From NCBI GenBank assembly GCA_965212195.1, contig CBDBUW010000015.1:1-64000 (forward strand): DNA of 64,000 bases, written 5' to 3'. The stretch is from JAJCYK01 sp965212195. GTDB lineage: Bacteria > Bacteroidota > Bacteroidia > Cytophagales > Cyclobacteriaceae. The position numbers and the translations under genes were made by a program. Under the pieces are notes generated by a model. That model saw nothing but the letters and a program-made list of their open reading frames with translations. It was not told where the DNA came from and searched no databases. This document shows positions 33,237 through 44,200 of the stretch, in pieces. Each line of letters starts with the position of its first letter. Within the stretch, counting starts at the first letter, position 1.

Positions 33237-35948
33237 ATGATGAATAAGAAAACCACTCTATTACTCAGCGCTCTCCTATTAATTTTGTGTCATACGGCAT
33301 TAGCCCAAACGGATGCCTCAGTTGCAAATAGTGACAGTCTTATCATTCAAGACCGAGGGTGGCCTCGGATTGTAGATACCGACAAGGCTACCCTTACCTT
33401 CCACCAACCACAAATCTATCGCTGGGATGAATTTCAGGAAATGGGTGCTTGGGTAGCGCTGGAAATTGCCCCGAAAAACCAAGGTGAATCCTTTGTAGGA
33501 GCAGTGAAGATCAAAGCCAAAACTGAAACAGACTTGGAGTCTAGATCGGTACTGATCTATGAACGGGAAGTAGAGGACGTGAAATTTGATGGTGTGAATC
33601 CCGATCTAGAACAAAAAATAGAAGACCGTCTCAAGGCCTTTCAGAGCTCTCCGGAAGTCATATCGTTGGACCGTATGATCGCCATGGTGGATGAAGAGAT
33701 ATTTGATCTCAAAGGAACCGCAACGAACACGGAACCTCCGGCTATTTTCTACAGTGACAATCCGCACGCGGTCTTGGTAATTACCGATGGAAAACCCATT
33801 TGGGTAGAAACAGAAGTTAAAAATCTGAAATTTGCCGTGAATACCAATTGGCAAGCCTTCAAACATGAAAAAGAAGGATCTATCTATTTATTAAATAATT
33901 CCATGTGGTTAAAAGCGGAAACGGTTAGCGCACCTTTTAAGAAAACCACCGAGTTACCTAAGGAATTTAACAAACTAGCCAGTAAGGAAGGTTGGGAAGA
34001 TTTAAAGAACGTAGTCCCTGCAAAAACCGTGGATGCTCCTTCCCCCAGGGTGTTTGTTAGCACCGAACCCGCAGAACTGTTGCTACTTGACGGCCCGCCT
34101 AAATTCAAGGCCATTGAAGGGGCAACTGGTGTGAAGGCCGTTCTTAATACCGAAGCTGATCTTTTTTATTATGCTGAAAATGATCAATACTACTTCCTGG
34201 TGTCCGGTCGATGGTTCAGGGCCGGCTCTATGCAAGGGCCTTGGGAGTTCGCAACCAATGATCTGCCTGGGTCCTTTGCAGATATTCCTGAAGAAAGTGA
34301 ATGGGGACATGTGCTTTCTTCAATTCCCGGCACCATACAAGCTAAAGAAGCGGCTATTCAAGCTATGATACCTCAAACTGCACAATTGAGCAGAGACGCC
34401 CAACCACCAGAAGTGAAGTATGATGGGGAACCCAAGTTCAAGCAGATCGATGACTCAAAGGTGAGCTATGCCTCCAACTCACAATATGACGTGATCCACT
34501 ATGATGATAAGTACTACCTCTGTTATCAGGGAGCATGGTTCATTTCCAGTTATCCTACTTACGGGTGGGCAACCTGTACCTATATTCCACCTCCTATCTA
34601 TGCCATCCCGCCTACCTGTCCGGTGTACCATGTCTCCTATGTTCATTGTTACGGGTACACCTCTTCTTATGTAACTTTTGGGTATACTTCTGGCTATATG
34701 GGGATTCATATATCTTTTGGAGTACCATTCTATGGAACCGGATATTACTATCCTCCCTATTACTATTATCCGGGATATGGATACCCTAGGTACTACGGAT
34801 ATCCCTACAGTTATGGGTTCCGGGCTACTTACAATCCTTACACGGGTGCCTACGGTCGTCAGGCCCGGGTATATGGCCCTTATGGAGGAGCCGGTAGGGG
34901 TGCCGCTTATAACCCGCGAACCGGAACCTATGCTCGAGGTAGATCTGCCTGGGGTCCTTATGGGGGAGTAGGCGAAGTTGCTGCTTATAATCCCAGGACA
35001 GGAACCAGAGGCTATGCTCAAACCGCACAAGGCTATGGTGAAGGCGCTACCAGAGCCGGGGCTTATAACTCCAGAACCGGAGTCTACGGAGCCACTCGTC
35101 AGGGACACGACCCTTATGGCCAATGGGGGCAATCAGTAGTAGGTAAGGGTGATGACTGGGCGCGTACGGGGCATTATACCGATGAAAACGGCACCCGCTA
35201 CGGATTTGAAACCTCCGAAGGAGCTAAAGGGGCAGGGTTCAGAAGTGAAGACGGCCAGGCTTTTGCGGGAAAGAATAAAGAAGGCGATCTCTATGTGGGA
35301 AAAGATGGCAACGTATTCAAGAAAGAAGGAGATGACTGGTATCAACGTGGTGAAGGGGACTGGAATCCAGTGTCTCAAGACAACCTCAGCCAAGAACAAC
35401 GTGATAACATTCAGAATCGTGCGGATAATATCAGTCAGGAACAACGTGATCAACTTCAAGAAAGAGCAGGCAATATCGAAGCTGACCGAAGAGCCAATGT
35501 ACAGGACCGCGCCGGTAATCTTACCCCCGAACAAAGGGCCAACGCCCAGGAAAGGGCGGAGAATAGAACTCCTCAGCAAAGAGCCAGAGCACAAGAGCGG
35601 GCGGGCAACTTAAGTCCCGAACAAAGAAACAATGCCCGGAATCGTGCTAGCGAGGCTGCTGGCAATCGCACCCAGGGAGCCGCCGGTAATAGTAATTTAG
35701 GACCGCAACGCTCCAAGGTGCCCCAGAATAATCGCTATCAATCAAAAGGTACCCAACCCGGAAGCGGGGCTACCAGGGATTACTCACGAACTCCCAATCG
35801 CTCTTCCAATCGTTCGGCCGCTCCTACTCGGGATTATCGAGCCCGGGAACGAGGAAATTATCGCAGTGGCAACTATAACAACTACCAAAGACAACAACGG
35901 AGCGGTACCCGACCTGCCAGGGGAAGTTTTAGAGGAAGAAGGAACTAA
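33237..35948 (+). CDS. Large secreted protein with Tyr-rich, YNPRTG and 15-residue repeats
   Basis: This 903-residue exported protein (signal MMNKKTTLLLSALLLILCHTALAQ) has several layers. Residues about 30-160 form an N-terminal domain. Three similar modules follow at about 160-430, each with a P-x-(A/V/E)-(I/V)-(F/K) start and a central (Y/W)-x-aromatic strand (IYLLNNSMWLKA, YYFLVSGRWFRA, YYLCYQGAWFIS). Then a Tyr/Gly/Pro-rich stretch runs from about 430 to 530, and YNPRTG-x-Y units to about 630. Next come a GKDG(N)-type module and six 15-residue units of N(L/I)(S/T)xEQR..QxRAx at about 717-806, ending in an Arg/Asn-rich tail. It resembles proteins annotated as carbohydrate-binding family V/XII. 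It is likely a surface protein of unknown function. Confidence 0.8.
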   Translation: MMNKKTTLLLSALLLILCHTALAQTDASVANSDSLIIQDRGWPRIVDTDKATLTFHQPQIYRWDEFQEMGAWVALEIAPKNQGESFVGAVKIKAKTETDLESRSVLIYEREVEDVKFDGVNPDLEQKIEDRLKAFQSSPEVISLDRMIAMVDEEIFDLKGTATNTEPPAIFYSDNPHAVLVITDGKPIWVETEVKNLKFAVNTNWQAFKHEKEGSIYLLNNSMWLKAETVSAPFKKTTELPKEFNKLASKEGWEDLKNVVPAKTVDAPSPRVFVSTEPAELLLLDGPPKFKAIEGATGVKAVLNTEADLFYYAENDQYYFLVSGRWFRAGSMQGPWEFATNDLPGSFADIPEESEWGHVLSSIPGTIQAKEAAIQAMIPQTAQLSRDAQPPEVKYDGEPKFKQIDDSKVSYASNSQYDVIHYDDKYYLCYQGAWFISSYPTYGWATCTYIPPPIYAIPPTCPVYHVSYVHCYGYTSSYVTFGYTSGYMGIHISFGVPFYGTGYYYPPYYYYPGYGYPRYYGYPYSYGFRATYNPYTGAYGRQARVYGPYGGAGRGAAYNPRTGTYARGRSAWGPYGGVGEVAAYNPRTGTRGYAQTAQGYGEGATRAGAYNSRTGVYGATRQGHDPYGQWGQSVVGKGDDWARTGHYTDENGTRYGFETSEGAKGAGFRSEDGQAFAGKNKEGDLYVGKDGNVFKKEGDDWYQRGEGDWNPVSQDNLSQEQRDNIQNRADNISQEQRDQLQERAGNIEADRRANVQDRAGNLTPEQRANAQERAENRTPQQRARAQERAGNLSPEQRNNARNRASEAAGNRTQGAAGNSNLGPQRSKVPQNNRYQSKGTQPGSGATRDYSRTPNRSSNRSAAPTRDYRARERGNYRSGNYNNYQRQQRSGTRPARGSFRGRRN

Positions 35949-36123
35949 GGAAAATTTCTAAGAAGTGAAATATCCAGGGATCAATTCCTGGACTTACATG
36001 CCTATAATCTTGTAGAGGCCAGATTCCTCTTTGCAAAGAAATACCTCATGAGGCGTAACCTAATGTCGGTTTTCCCTTTTATATAAGTACAATCCTTTTT
36101 ATAACCTTAATCAAACAACCAGA

Positions 36124-37005
36124 ATGAAGAATGTACTAGTAACCGGAAGCAGTACCGGCTTTGGCCTTTTGATCACCAAGCGTCTTTTGGAAAAGGGCTA
36201 TACGGTATTTGCTACCATGCGCAACCTATCGGAAGGTAATGCTGCCAAGGCAGAAAAGCTTAACCAATTTGCTGAGGATAAATCAGGCAAACTACACCTT
36301 TTGGATTTGGACGTGACCGACCAAAGCTCTGTACAAGCCGCTGTGGCTAAAGCTGTGGAGCTGGAGGGTCCAGTGGATGTACTGGTCAACAACGCCGGAG
36401 TAGGCCAGGGAGGGCATACGGAAGCTTTCGATGACGCTCAATTCAAAAAGGTCTTCGAGGTAAATGTTTTTGGAGTGCAGCGCATGATACGTGCAGTAAT
36501 GCCGTCCATGCGCCAAAGAAACCAAGGGCTGGTTATCAATGTGTCCAGTGTAATGGGACGGATGATCATACCTTTCGCCGGGATATATACTGCCTCTAAA
36601 TTTGCACTTGAAGGACTTAGTGAAAGCTATCGCTATGAACTTACCGGAACCGGTGTGGACATGGTAGTCGTGGAGCCCGGCGGGTTTGCCACCAATTTTA
36701 TGGACAACATGATGATGCCAGCAGAGACAGACCGCGTGGAAAGCTATGGAGAGTTGGCCGAGGCCCCTGGAAAACTTTGGGGTGGCATGACACAAATGCT
36801 CCAAAGCCCTAACGCACCCGATCCTAATGAGGTAGCCAAAGCGGTAATAGAGCTAATTGAAACTCCCGCAGAGAAACGGCCTACCCGTACGGTGGTGGAT
36901 CCCATGACTGGTGGCGAAGCCCCAAAAATAATTAATGAGACCACTGATAAGGTGCAGGCTCAAGTGATGCAGTCGTTGGGTATGGGTCAGCAAGAGTCGG
37001 TATAA
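36124..37005 (+). CDS. SDR-family oxidoreductase
   Basis: The 293-residue protein is a classical short-chain dehydrogenase. The NAD(P)-binding motif is VTGSSTGFG (Thr7 to Gly14), the NNAG motif is at 89-92, the catalytic Ser lies in NVSSVMG (about 141), and the YxxxK pair is Tyr155/Lys159. The Arg at 33 (ATMRN) suggests NADP preference, as in many SDRs. The substrate is unknown; the length is longer than the 250-residue norm because of a C-terminal extension. It stands alone after the large repeat-rich gene and is followed by a strong hairpin at 37019-37052. Confidence 0.93.
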   Translation: MKNVLVTGSSTGFGLLITKRLLEKGYTVFATMRNLSEGNAAKAEKLNQFAEDKSGKLHLLDLDVTDQSSVQAAVAKAVELEGPVDVLVNNAGVGQGGHTEAFDDAQFKKVFEVNVFGVQRMIRAVMPSMRQRNQGLVINVSSVMGRMIIPFAGIYTASKFALEGLSESYRYELTGTGVDMVVVEPGGFATNFMDNMMMPAETDRVESYGELAEAPGKLWGGMTQMLQSPNAPDPNEVAKAVIELIETPAEKRPTRTVVDPMTGGEAPKIINETTDKVQAQVMQSLGMGQQESV

Positions 37006-37018
37006 GCATATTTCCTAT

Positions 37019-37052
37019 CTGCTCAGAGTCACTTAAAGGTGACTCTGAGCAG
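37019..37052 (+). terminator. Strong hairpin after the SDR gene
   Basis: CTGCTCAGAGTCAC pairs perfectly with GTGACTCTGAGCAG (14-bp stem, 6-base loop), starting 14 bp after the stop. The T-run after it is short (GGGTTTAA), so it may be a weak terminator or an RNA-protecting hairpin. Confidence 0.65.
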
Positions 37053-37301
37053 GGTTTAACTCGATTCATAAAGTCCTTAAAAGCACGAGCACCATCCGCT
37101 GATAATTTTTTTAACAGGATCCCAATTTTTGGAACCCTCACCACTTAAATTGCCCTAAAAAGGATCCGATCTGTTTGAACCGCGCCGCGGAGCTTCCCAT
37201 GCTCTGCGCAAAGGGGGAGGGATTGGGGGGATTCCCCCACATTAAAGTAATCTAGATTTACATAGTAATATTAGTATTACTGCAATTTCCAATTCGGGTA
37301 C

Positions 37302-38711
37302 TCAGGTGAACAAAAGATTCAATACCAACACGATAAGCAACGGGCACACCATGCCGATTACCAGTCCCACATTTCGGAAATCAGACTGCTTCAGGTATCC
37401 ATAGGAAAAGGCCACCGCATTTGGGGGAGTAGAAATGGGTAGAAATAAAGCCGTAGAGGCAGAAAGCCCAATCACCAATGCCACGGTCAGCGCTTGATCC
37501 GGCAGCAGCGAGACCCCTACTGGTATCAGTATACTGGCCGCTGCAGTATTACTCATAATATTGGACAACAAAGTGGTCATCATGGCTAAAAGCACCAGCA
37601 TAAAAATTGAGTTTTGGAAAACAGGGATCTTGGTTACCATATAATCGTCCAGTCCGGAATCGGAAATTACCATCCCTAAAGTCAAACCACCAGCCACCAA
37701 GATCAAAGTATCCCAAGGTAGGAGCTTGAAATCTTCAGCAAAGATCACTCCTCCCACTGAAAATACTAGAATAGGAATGAAGGAAACTACTGCCACTGGG
37801 ATTTGATGAATTGATGAGGTGATCCAAAGGCCAATAGTGATGAAAAACGTAACCACCACCAGCAGTCTATTGCGATTGGTATTACGATTGGGATACAAGC
37901 CTGTTGAAGTATCTTCTACTAGGTGTATACTTGCTTTTTTAGCGGGATAAGCCTTATTGATAAGCGTCCAGGCAAACAGGATGAACAGCAATGCCAGGGG
38001 GATGCCAATAGCCATCCAACGAGAAAAGCTAAATTCAATTCCCGCATTCTGAATGATACCCAAAGCTATAGCATTGGGAGGGCTACCAATTATGGTCCCC
38101 ATGCCTCCAAGTGTAGCGGCCGCGGCCACTCCTAGAAAGAGCGCTTTTACAAAGGGATCATCATCATCCAGTCTATTAATTATGGGAAGGATGATGGCAA
38201 TCATCATGGCGGTAGTGGCGGTATTGGACATGAACATACTGAGTATTCCAGTAGTCAGCATACTGCCCAGCAATAAGTTGGAAGGTTTGGATCCGAATTT
38301 CTTTAGTATCAGTCCGGAGAATTTGCGATCGAATTGGGTGATTTGTGCGCCCATAGCCAGGAAAAAGCCGCCTAATAGGATCCAAATCACCGGGCTGGAC
38401 CAGGTATTGAGGTATTTTTGCCAATCTTCAGATATTACCTGGAAATGGATATCTTCCAGGAAGTATATGGAAAAGCCGATGATCAAGATGCTCACCGCAA
38501 AAGGAGGAATGGCTTCGGTAATCCAAAGTCCTCCGGCAAACACCAGAAGAAATAAGGCGTTAGTTGTGGGATCGGAAAGTCCATCCTGTTTACCCAAATA
38601 CGCCAATAGCAAAGCTAATGCGATGACCCCCAGGAAAAGACTGATCTTATTTCCCAGGGGCCATTTTTTTCGGATAAATATCCGTAAAGCGTAAAATCTG
38701 GAATCGGCCAT
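37302..38711 (-). CDS. DASS/SLC13-family sodium-coupled anion symporter
   Basis: The 469-residue protein has about eleven membrane segments. The two signature SNT motifs of the divalent anion/sodium symporter family are present: MSNTATTAMM at about 161-170 and IMSNTAAASILIPVG near the C terminus. The sequence WITEAIPPFAVSILIIG early on is also characteristic, as is the ending NVGLVIGM with further helices. Substrates in the family include dicarboxylates such as succinate, and sulfate. The sequence does not decide between them, although the SulP gene at 48569 and the sulfatases give a possible sulfate context, and PEP carboxykinase next door suits a C4 acid. It is transcribed alone. Confidence 0.93.
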   Translation of the reverse strand: MADSRFYALRIFIRKKWPLGNKISLFLGVIALALLLAYLGKQDGLSDPTTNALFLLVFAGGLWITEAIPPFAVSILIIGFSIYFLEDIHFQVISEDWQKYLNTWSSPVIWILLGGFFLAMGAQITQFDRKFSGLILKKFGSKPSNLLLGSMLTTGILSMFMSNTATTAMMIAIILPIINRLDDDDPFVKALFLGVAAAATLGGMGTIIGSPPNAIALGIIQNAGIEFSFSRWMAIGIPLALLFILFAWTLINKAYPAKKASIHLVEDTSTGLYPNRNTNRNRLLVVVTFFITIGLWITSSIHQIPVAVVSFIPILVFSVGGVIFAEDFKLLPWDTLILVAGGLTLGMVISDSGLDDYMVTKIPVFQNSIFMLVLLAMMTTLLSNIMSNTAAASILIPVGVSLLPDQALTVALVIGLSASTALFLPISTPPNAVAFSYGYLKQSDFRNVGLVIGMVCPLLIVLVLNLLFT

Positions 38712-38781
38712 TCAACAATCTGTTGAACAATGCTACAATAAACGCTTTATATCATTAATGTTCAATAATTGCAGTCCACAT

Positions 38782-40395
38782 TTATACCGGTGCGGAAATC
38801 ATAGGAGCGCCTTGCATGATCTCCTCATTGGCGTACTCCTCAAACTGTTTAAAGTTCTCGATGAAAGCCTGGGCCAGTTCAGAGGCTTTGATATCGTACT
38901 GCTGTTTATTTTCCCAGGTGTTTTTGGGATCGAGGATCTCTTGAGGTACTCCAGGCACCTCCTCCGGTATATGCAATCCGAAAGCCGGCAGTTTCTGATA
39001 CTCTACATCCTCTAGCCGGCCTTCCAGCGCTGCGGATATCATAGCCCTGGTAAAGGACAACTTAATACGAGCACCCACCCCATAAGGGCCTCCGGACCAA
39101 CCGGTATTGATCAGCCAAATATTCACCTGGTGCTTTTCCATTTTCTCACCCAGGAGCTCCGCATATTTAGTGGGATGTAAGGGCATGAAGGGTGCTCCAA
39201 AACAAGCTGAAAATACCGTTTGCGGCTCGGTGATTCCGGTTTCCGTGCCCGCTACTTTAGCCGTATATCCTGAAATAAAGTGATACATGGCCTGCCCAGT
39301 GGTCAATTTTGAGATCGGAGGCAACACCCCGTAAGCGTCGGCAGTAAGGAAAAATATGTTTTTAGGAATACCACCCCTGGAGTCCGGAACCGCATTGTCA
39401 ATATGATAAAGCGGATAGGACACCCTGGTATTCTCAGTAACCTCCCCATTGCTGTAATCAACTGTGGTGGTTCCAGGGAAGAACCGGGTATTTTCCAAAA
39501 TAGCGCCAAACTTAATGGCCTTGTAGATCTCTGGTTCTTTTTCCGGAGACAGGTCTATGGTCTTGGCATAACAGCCTCCCTCAAAGTTAAATATTCCCGT
39601 ATCGGTCCAGCCGTGTTCATCATCTCCGATCAAATTCCTATTTGGGTCGGCGGAAAGAGTGGTCTTACCTGTTCCGGAGAGTCCAAAGAATATAGCGGTA
39701 TCCCCGTCTTTGCCCATATTGGCACTACAGTGCATGGACAATACATGGGCTTTTTCCGGCAACAAGAAATTCAATACGCTGAAAATTCCTTTTTTAGTTT
39801 CTCCGGTATAGCCGGTTCCCCCCACCAAAATTATGCGGCGGGTCAAATTGATTATGGCGAAATTGCTTTGTCGTGTACCGTCGATTTCAGGATCGGCTGT
39901 AAATTCCGGAATAGCCAAAATAGTGAAATCGGGATGGAAATCTTTCAGGTCTTGCTGACTGGGACGAATGAACATGTTGTAGCAAAACAGATTGTGCCAA
40001 GCCTGGGTGTCAATTACACGGACATTCAACCTGTAATCTGGGTCGGCTCCGGCAAAGGCATCTCGAATGTATAACCTTTTAAGTCCGAGGCTTGCGACCA
40101 TCTTTTTGTACAGTTGATCAAACTTCTGCTCGTCAAACGCCACGTTAATGTCGCCCCACCATATCTTATCTTTAGTGTAATCGTCTTTTACAATGAAGCG
40201 GTCGTTAGGGGAACGTCCCGTAAATTTGCCGGTATCGCACATTAAGGCTCCATTATCTGCCAACACCCCCTCACCATTTTTTACGGCTTCGGTCACAAGC
40301 TCCGCCGGAGTTAAATTCCACAACACTCCTTTGATATTGGAAAGACCAAGTTTAATGAGGTCTTCCATTAAAGATTTTAAGTTTGTTTTTTTCAT
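38782..40395 (-). CDS. pckA: Phosphoenolpyruvate carboxykinase (ATP)
   Basis: This 537-residue protein (start ATG 40395; a GTG ten codons upstream is less likely) is the ATP-dependent PEP carboxykinase, which converts oxaloacetate to PEP in gluconeogenesis. The substrate-binding motif RSPNDRF is at about 61-67. The kinase-1a P-loop GLSGTGKTT is at about 238-246, and metal-site motifs IGDDEHGW and FNFEGGCYAK follow. Other family features, IINTGWSGG and YGVGARIKL, lie nearer the C terminus. Length and motif spacing match the normal enzyme. It is monocistronic, with a 173-bp gap on one side and a 70-bp gap on the other. Its neighbour, the DASS symporter, could supply C4 acids. Confidence 0.97.
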   Translation of the reverse strand: MKKTNLKSLMEDLIKLGLSNIKGVLWNLTPAELVTEAVKNGEGVLADNGALMCDTGKFTGRSPNDRFIVKDDYTKDKIWWGDINVAFDEQKFDQLYKKMVASLGLKRLYIRDAFAGADPDYRLNVRVIDTQAWHNLFCYNMFIRPSQQDLKDFHPDFTILAIPEFTADPEIDGTRQSNFAIINLTRRIILVGGTGYTGETKKGIFSVLNFLLPEKAHVLSMHCSANMGKDGDTAIFFGLSGTGKTTLSADPNRNLIGDDEHGWTDTGIFNFEGGCYAKTIDLSPEKEPEIYKAIKFGAILENTRFFPGTTTVDYSNGEVTENTRVSYPLYHIDNAVPDSRGGIPKNIFFLTADAYGVLPPISKLTTGQAMYHFISGYTAKVAGTETGITEPQTVFSACFGAPFMPLHPTKYAELLGEKMEKHQVNIWLINTGWSGGPYGVGARIKLSFTRAMISAALEGRLEDVEYQKLPAFGLHIPEEVPGVPQEILDPKNTWENKQQYDIKASELAQAFIENFKQFEEYANEEIMQGAPMISAPV

Positions 40396-40599
40396 TTTCA
40401 AGAAAATTGAGATGTACCAAAGCACACCGGATTATCACCGATCTGCTTGCCAAGAGAACTTCAAATAGACCAAAACTTTTTAGGTACCCAAATGATTTTG
40501 GTCAGTCGGAAGGTAGTTAAAACTCACTAGTTGCAGAATTGCCATAAATGAGCTGTTACATTAAACTATTTTGAAATTCTGATATCCTAAGCATCATCA

Positions 40600-41211
40600 T
40601 TAATACAAGGTCATTTTGTCTTTAAGTCTTTTTCCCAATTGTTGGTATTCCCGATAATAGGGATTCTCAATATCGTATATAAAACTGTGCAACCCTTTTA
40701 AATCACCCGGCGTCAATGATGCAAAAAGTCGTTGGTAAAACCTATACAATTCAGCTTCTGTATAAGCCCGAAGCTCCAAGTCATGCTGACTAATTCCCTG
40801 ATCCGTTACCCCCTGGTAAGCGGATTTAATCTGGCCTCCCAATACAAAATTGAAAATCAATTCTGTACGTCTGATATGAAATTCGTTGGTGATCACCATT
40901 ACAGATTTAATTCCTAAAGGATCTAAATGAATCACTCTGGAAAAATAGGCATTTTGTAAGGTGTCTCGAGACAGAGATTCTTCTAGTACATGAAGGGGAT
41001 CCAAATCTCTGCGCGTTAGGTATTTGCGCATGGCTACAGCTTCTGCTACCGGGAAATCATCCCGGCCTTTACCACTTAATAGCACTCTGGGGGCTATGCC
41101 CTTTTGATAAAGCTCCAATGCTTTATCCAATCGAGGCGGAACCCATAAAGGCAGTACACCCTCCCGGCTAATACCGCCTCCTAAAACTATTATGATGTCT
41201 GCTACTGCCAA
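40600..41211 (-). CDS. DUF218/YdcF-family protein
   Basis: The 203-residue protein has the DUF218 (YdcF/SanA/ElyC-type) fold. It opens ADIIIVLGGGIS, then PPRLDKALELYQKGIAPRVLLSGKGRDDFPVAEAVAMRKYL with the conserved GxG and E, and later VMVITNEFHIRR, the conserved family helix. No signal or membrane helix is seen, unlike SanA/ElyC. The start codon is TTG at 41211, which overlaps the end of the 1391-residue gene by 10 bp. This suggests translational coupling, so it is part of the same operon. Members have been linked to cell-envelope and peptidoglycan traits; the role here is unproven. Confidence 0.85.
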   Translation of the reverse strand: MAVADIIIVLGGGISREGVLPLWVPPRLDKALELYQKGIAPRVLLSGKGRDDFPVAEAVAMRKYLTRRDLDPLHVLEESLSRDTLQNAYFSRVIHLDPLGIKSVMVITNEFHIRRTELIFNFVLGGQIKSAYQGVTDQGISQHDLELRAYTEAELYRFYQRLFASLTPGDLKGLHSFIYDIENPYYREYQQLGKRLKDKMTLY

Positions 41212-44200
41212 CCAATTATTGCATTTGAAACAAAACGAGGCTCGGGGGGCAGCGAGAAAATATTGCTTTCGTATTTGCTGTTGTAGGGAGAAATATTCAA
41301 TAGTTTTCCATCCACTACCAAGGTGCTGCTGCCGCCGGGATCAAACCCCATGGCCTTGGCCGCCTGGTATGAGATCATGATATCGGCCATGTCTTGATGG
41401 GTAGCTCCTACAGATTCTCTTATACGTCCGTTTACCATTAGAATCATTATTTCCCCCTTCTTGGTCAAACCCACGGCGATCTTTGGACCTCTCATGTCGG
41501 TGAAATCCAATCTTGCAGCCTGGGTATTAATGGAATGCCGTGTTTTCCATCCCTCTGCTTCCATCTGAATATTCACCTTGCCTTCAGTTACTAGCCCCGG
41601 ACCTGCCTCCACAGCATAGGCCACTTCACCCCAATTGACACTTGAAATGCCCTCACCCATCAATTCAATGTCCACTTGACTTTCTAACCTAAATAGCTCA
41701 GGGTTGAACATGGTCCGCGGTATGGAGAGGGTCAAGCCCACCGGAATAAGGGGAACGGCTTCCACTGTTTCGGGATAAATAACCTCCTTCACAACATTGC
41801 CGGCAAGCCTTACAATGTAATGATCCACCGCAGAGATATGTGAATCTTCATATAGAAGATCGTAATAACAGGGAGCCTGCAGTTGATAATGATTATAGTA
41901 CTTCCCGTCAAATAACAGTTGATGCTCCCCTCTGGATATGCGCAGACCACCCGCACTATTTACTTTTTGAATGTCCGTGGTGCCATCCTGGTAAATAATA
42001 AAGGCTGGTTTGTTGAATAAGGGAGTAGAAACCACTTGACCGTCCATAATGAGTAGTCCCAATGGAGTGCCTATATAGGTCTCAGGCAATCCCAGCTTCC
42101 CGACCAGCTCAGGGTTCAGAATATAACCGCCATTCCAGGCCACCCTAGGTTCATGGCCCCTTTCCTTCTGGAACTCCGATACCAGTTCAGGGACCGATTT
42201 AGGTTTGGGGTTTGCCGAAAAGGCCATAAAGTTCCAGGGTTTTTGAGCCTTCTGGGTATCAATTTGTGCCAAAACGCCGCTCCAGGGCAATCCATCACTG
42301 TATACACCGCCAACATACCGGTATTGCACCCCGTCGGGCGGCTGTTTTTGCTTCAATGATGCTTCCAGATTTTGAAGAAACTCCAGAATGGGAGTACCGT
42401 TTTCCATAGCATCTTCACGTATTTGAGCCTGTAGTTTTTCCTCCCCAATTTCCTTGATCAATTTTTTGTATTGCTTGCTTTGTACAGCATTGTCAAAATC
42501 CTTAGCAGTTTGGATTGGGGTAGGATAGGCCAGGGTGGTGCGTACTCCCGCGGGAACGAACTGCACGAAACCACTGCCTCTGGGAATTCCCATAATCCTG
42601 CTGGTAAGAATACCTTTTACCTGTCCAATATGGAAATGATCAATATCCAGGATATCAGTCATAACCGCAGAGTTCTGACCATTGGTAATAATGAAACCAT
42701 GGCCCTCCTTCACTTGATTGAGAATTTTTAGAGCTTCCTCACCCATTTGCATAAGATGAAATCCGATACACAATTGATTGGTTTTAACAATTTTCACAAT
42801 GCCGTGCTTAAAAAGTAGTTTCAGTTCACGGTCTTGGGTAAACTTTAGGTAGTTATTGAGGTAGGCTGTAGAGAACCTTTTCAAAACATGATTCTCATGA
42901 ATAAAGATGTATACCTGAGGAAGCTGCTTTATATTGCTCTTGATGGTTTCTTCCGTCAATTCTTCCTCGATGCCCAAGTTTAAAATAGCCCGAATAGGTT
43001 GAAGCACAAAGAACTCCATTTCGTATTTCACATAGCGTCCGGGGAAATATACCCTGGGAATTTTTTGCTTCAGTTTTTCAAATAGTTTTTCCCGATTGTC
43101 AATACCCAGATAATGACTATTGGTTAGCTGTACCAGCGCTAGATTCCAATCGCTAAAGAACACGTGAGTAGACAACTCTTTTACCGGCCGCTCAGGAGGC
43201 CTAATAATATCTTGATAGATCAAGTTTACCAATCCTGTTAACTCGTGGTAGGTATAGAACCTATAGGGGTATTTCTTCTTGTTGCGATGGCGATAGGCCA
43301 TGGAATGGTCGTGCCGTATGGTAACTTCACCCTGATGGTAATGGAAGATATCGTCGATGGTATTGCACAATCTATGGTAGGTCTCAGTGCTTATTTTATG
43401 TCGGTCAGGATTGGCTTGATGCAGTCTTCCTGTATACAAGTGTACCATTCCTTTCATCTGCTGCTCTTCCACTCTAAAAAAGCTGGGGTCTATCAGTGAT
43501 TTTAAAAAAATCATAAATCCCATGCGGCCAAACCCGGGAAGGTAATGTCTGGTCTCTTGATTCAGTAATGACTCCAAGTAAGGGCTTTGTCGATTAAAAT
43601 AACCTTTATACTGTTCGAAGTAATCCGCAATATGGTCATCGCGAAATGGAACAGAACTCAACTGGATATACAAGGCATAGAATATTTCCTCCAAGTTTCT
43701 ACGTAAACTGGACATTTTAAATCTCTTCTTGACGGCCTTCTCATTGTGGATTAAGTCTTCCAGAGAATCCTGGGGATAAAAGATCTTATCAACGATCTTC
43801 TCCACCAATGATCCGGGAATCTTTTGGTAATCAAATTCCAACACCCTTAATCTCAAAGATTCCTCTAGATCCTCTCCTATTACTTGAGCATATACTTCCT
43901 GGGGGTGGTAACGGCGGGTGAATATGGGTTTACCTGAGGCGGCGGCTTCAATGATGGGCAGGCCACGCCCTTCGGTTTCACTGGGCAATAAAATTAATGA
44001 AGCTGATCGGTAGAGATCGGGAATGGTCAAGGGATGTTTGTGCCTACTCTTGAATTCCTTTTTATCAAATTCACTAAACAAAAACCCCAGAAAGACCCGG
44101 TTGCGGTAGCTTTTCGGTAATCTTTTTAGAGTCTTGGCAAACTGCTCTAAAAGGAAATAAAAATATGGTCGTTGTCCAGTAGGTATGGGGCCGGATATAA

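Noticed and set aside
34479..35132. Long minus-strand frame opposite the 903-residue protein gene
   Set aside because: Low-complexity sequence from the Tyr/Gly-rich repeats yields Ser/Ile-rich frames; the sense strand has the signal peptide and modules.
37157..37260. GC-rich palindromic bases after the SDR gene as a second terminator or mobile element
   Set aside because: The palindromes are short and no T-run or target duplication is visible.
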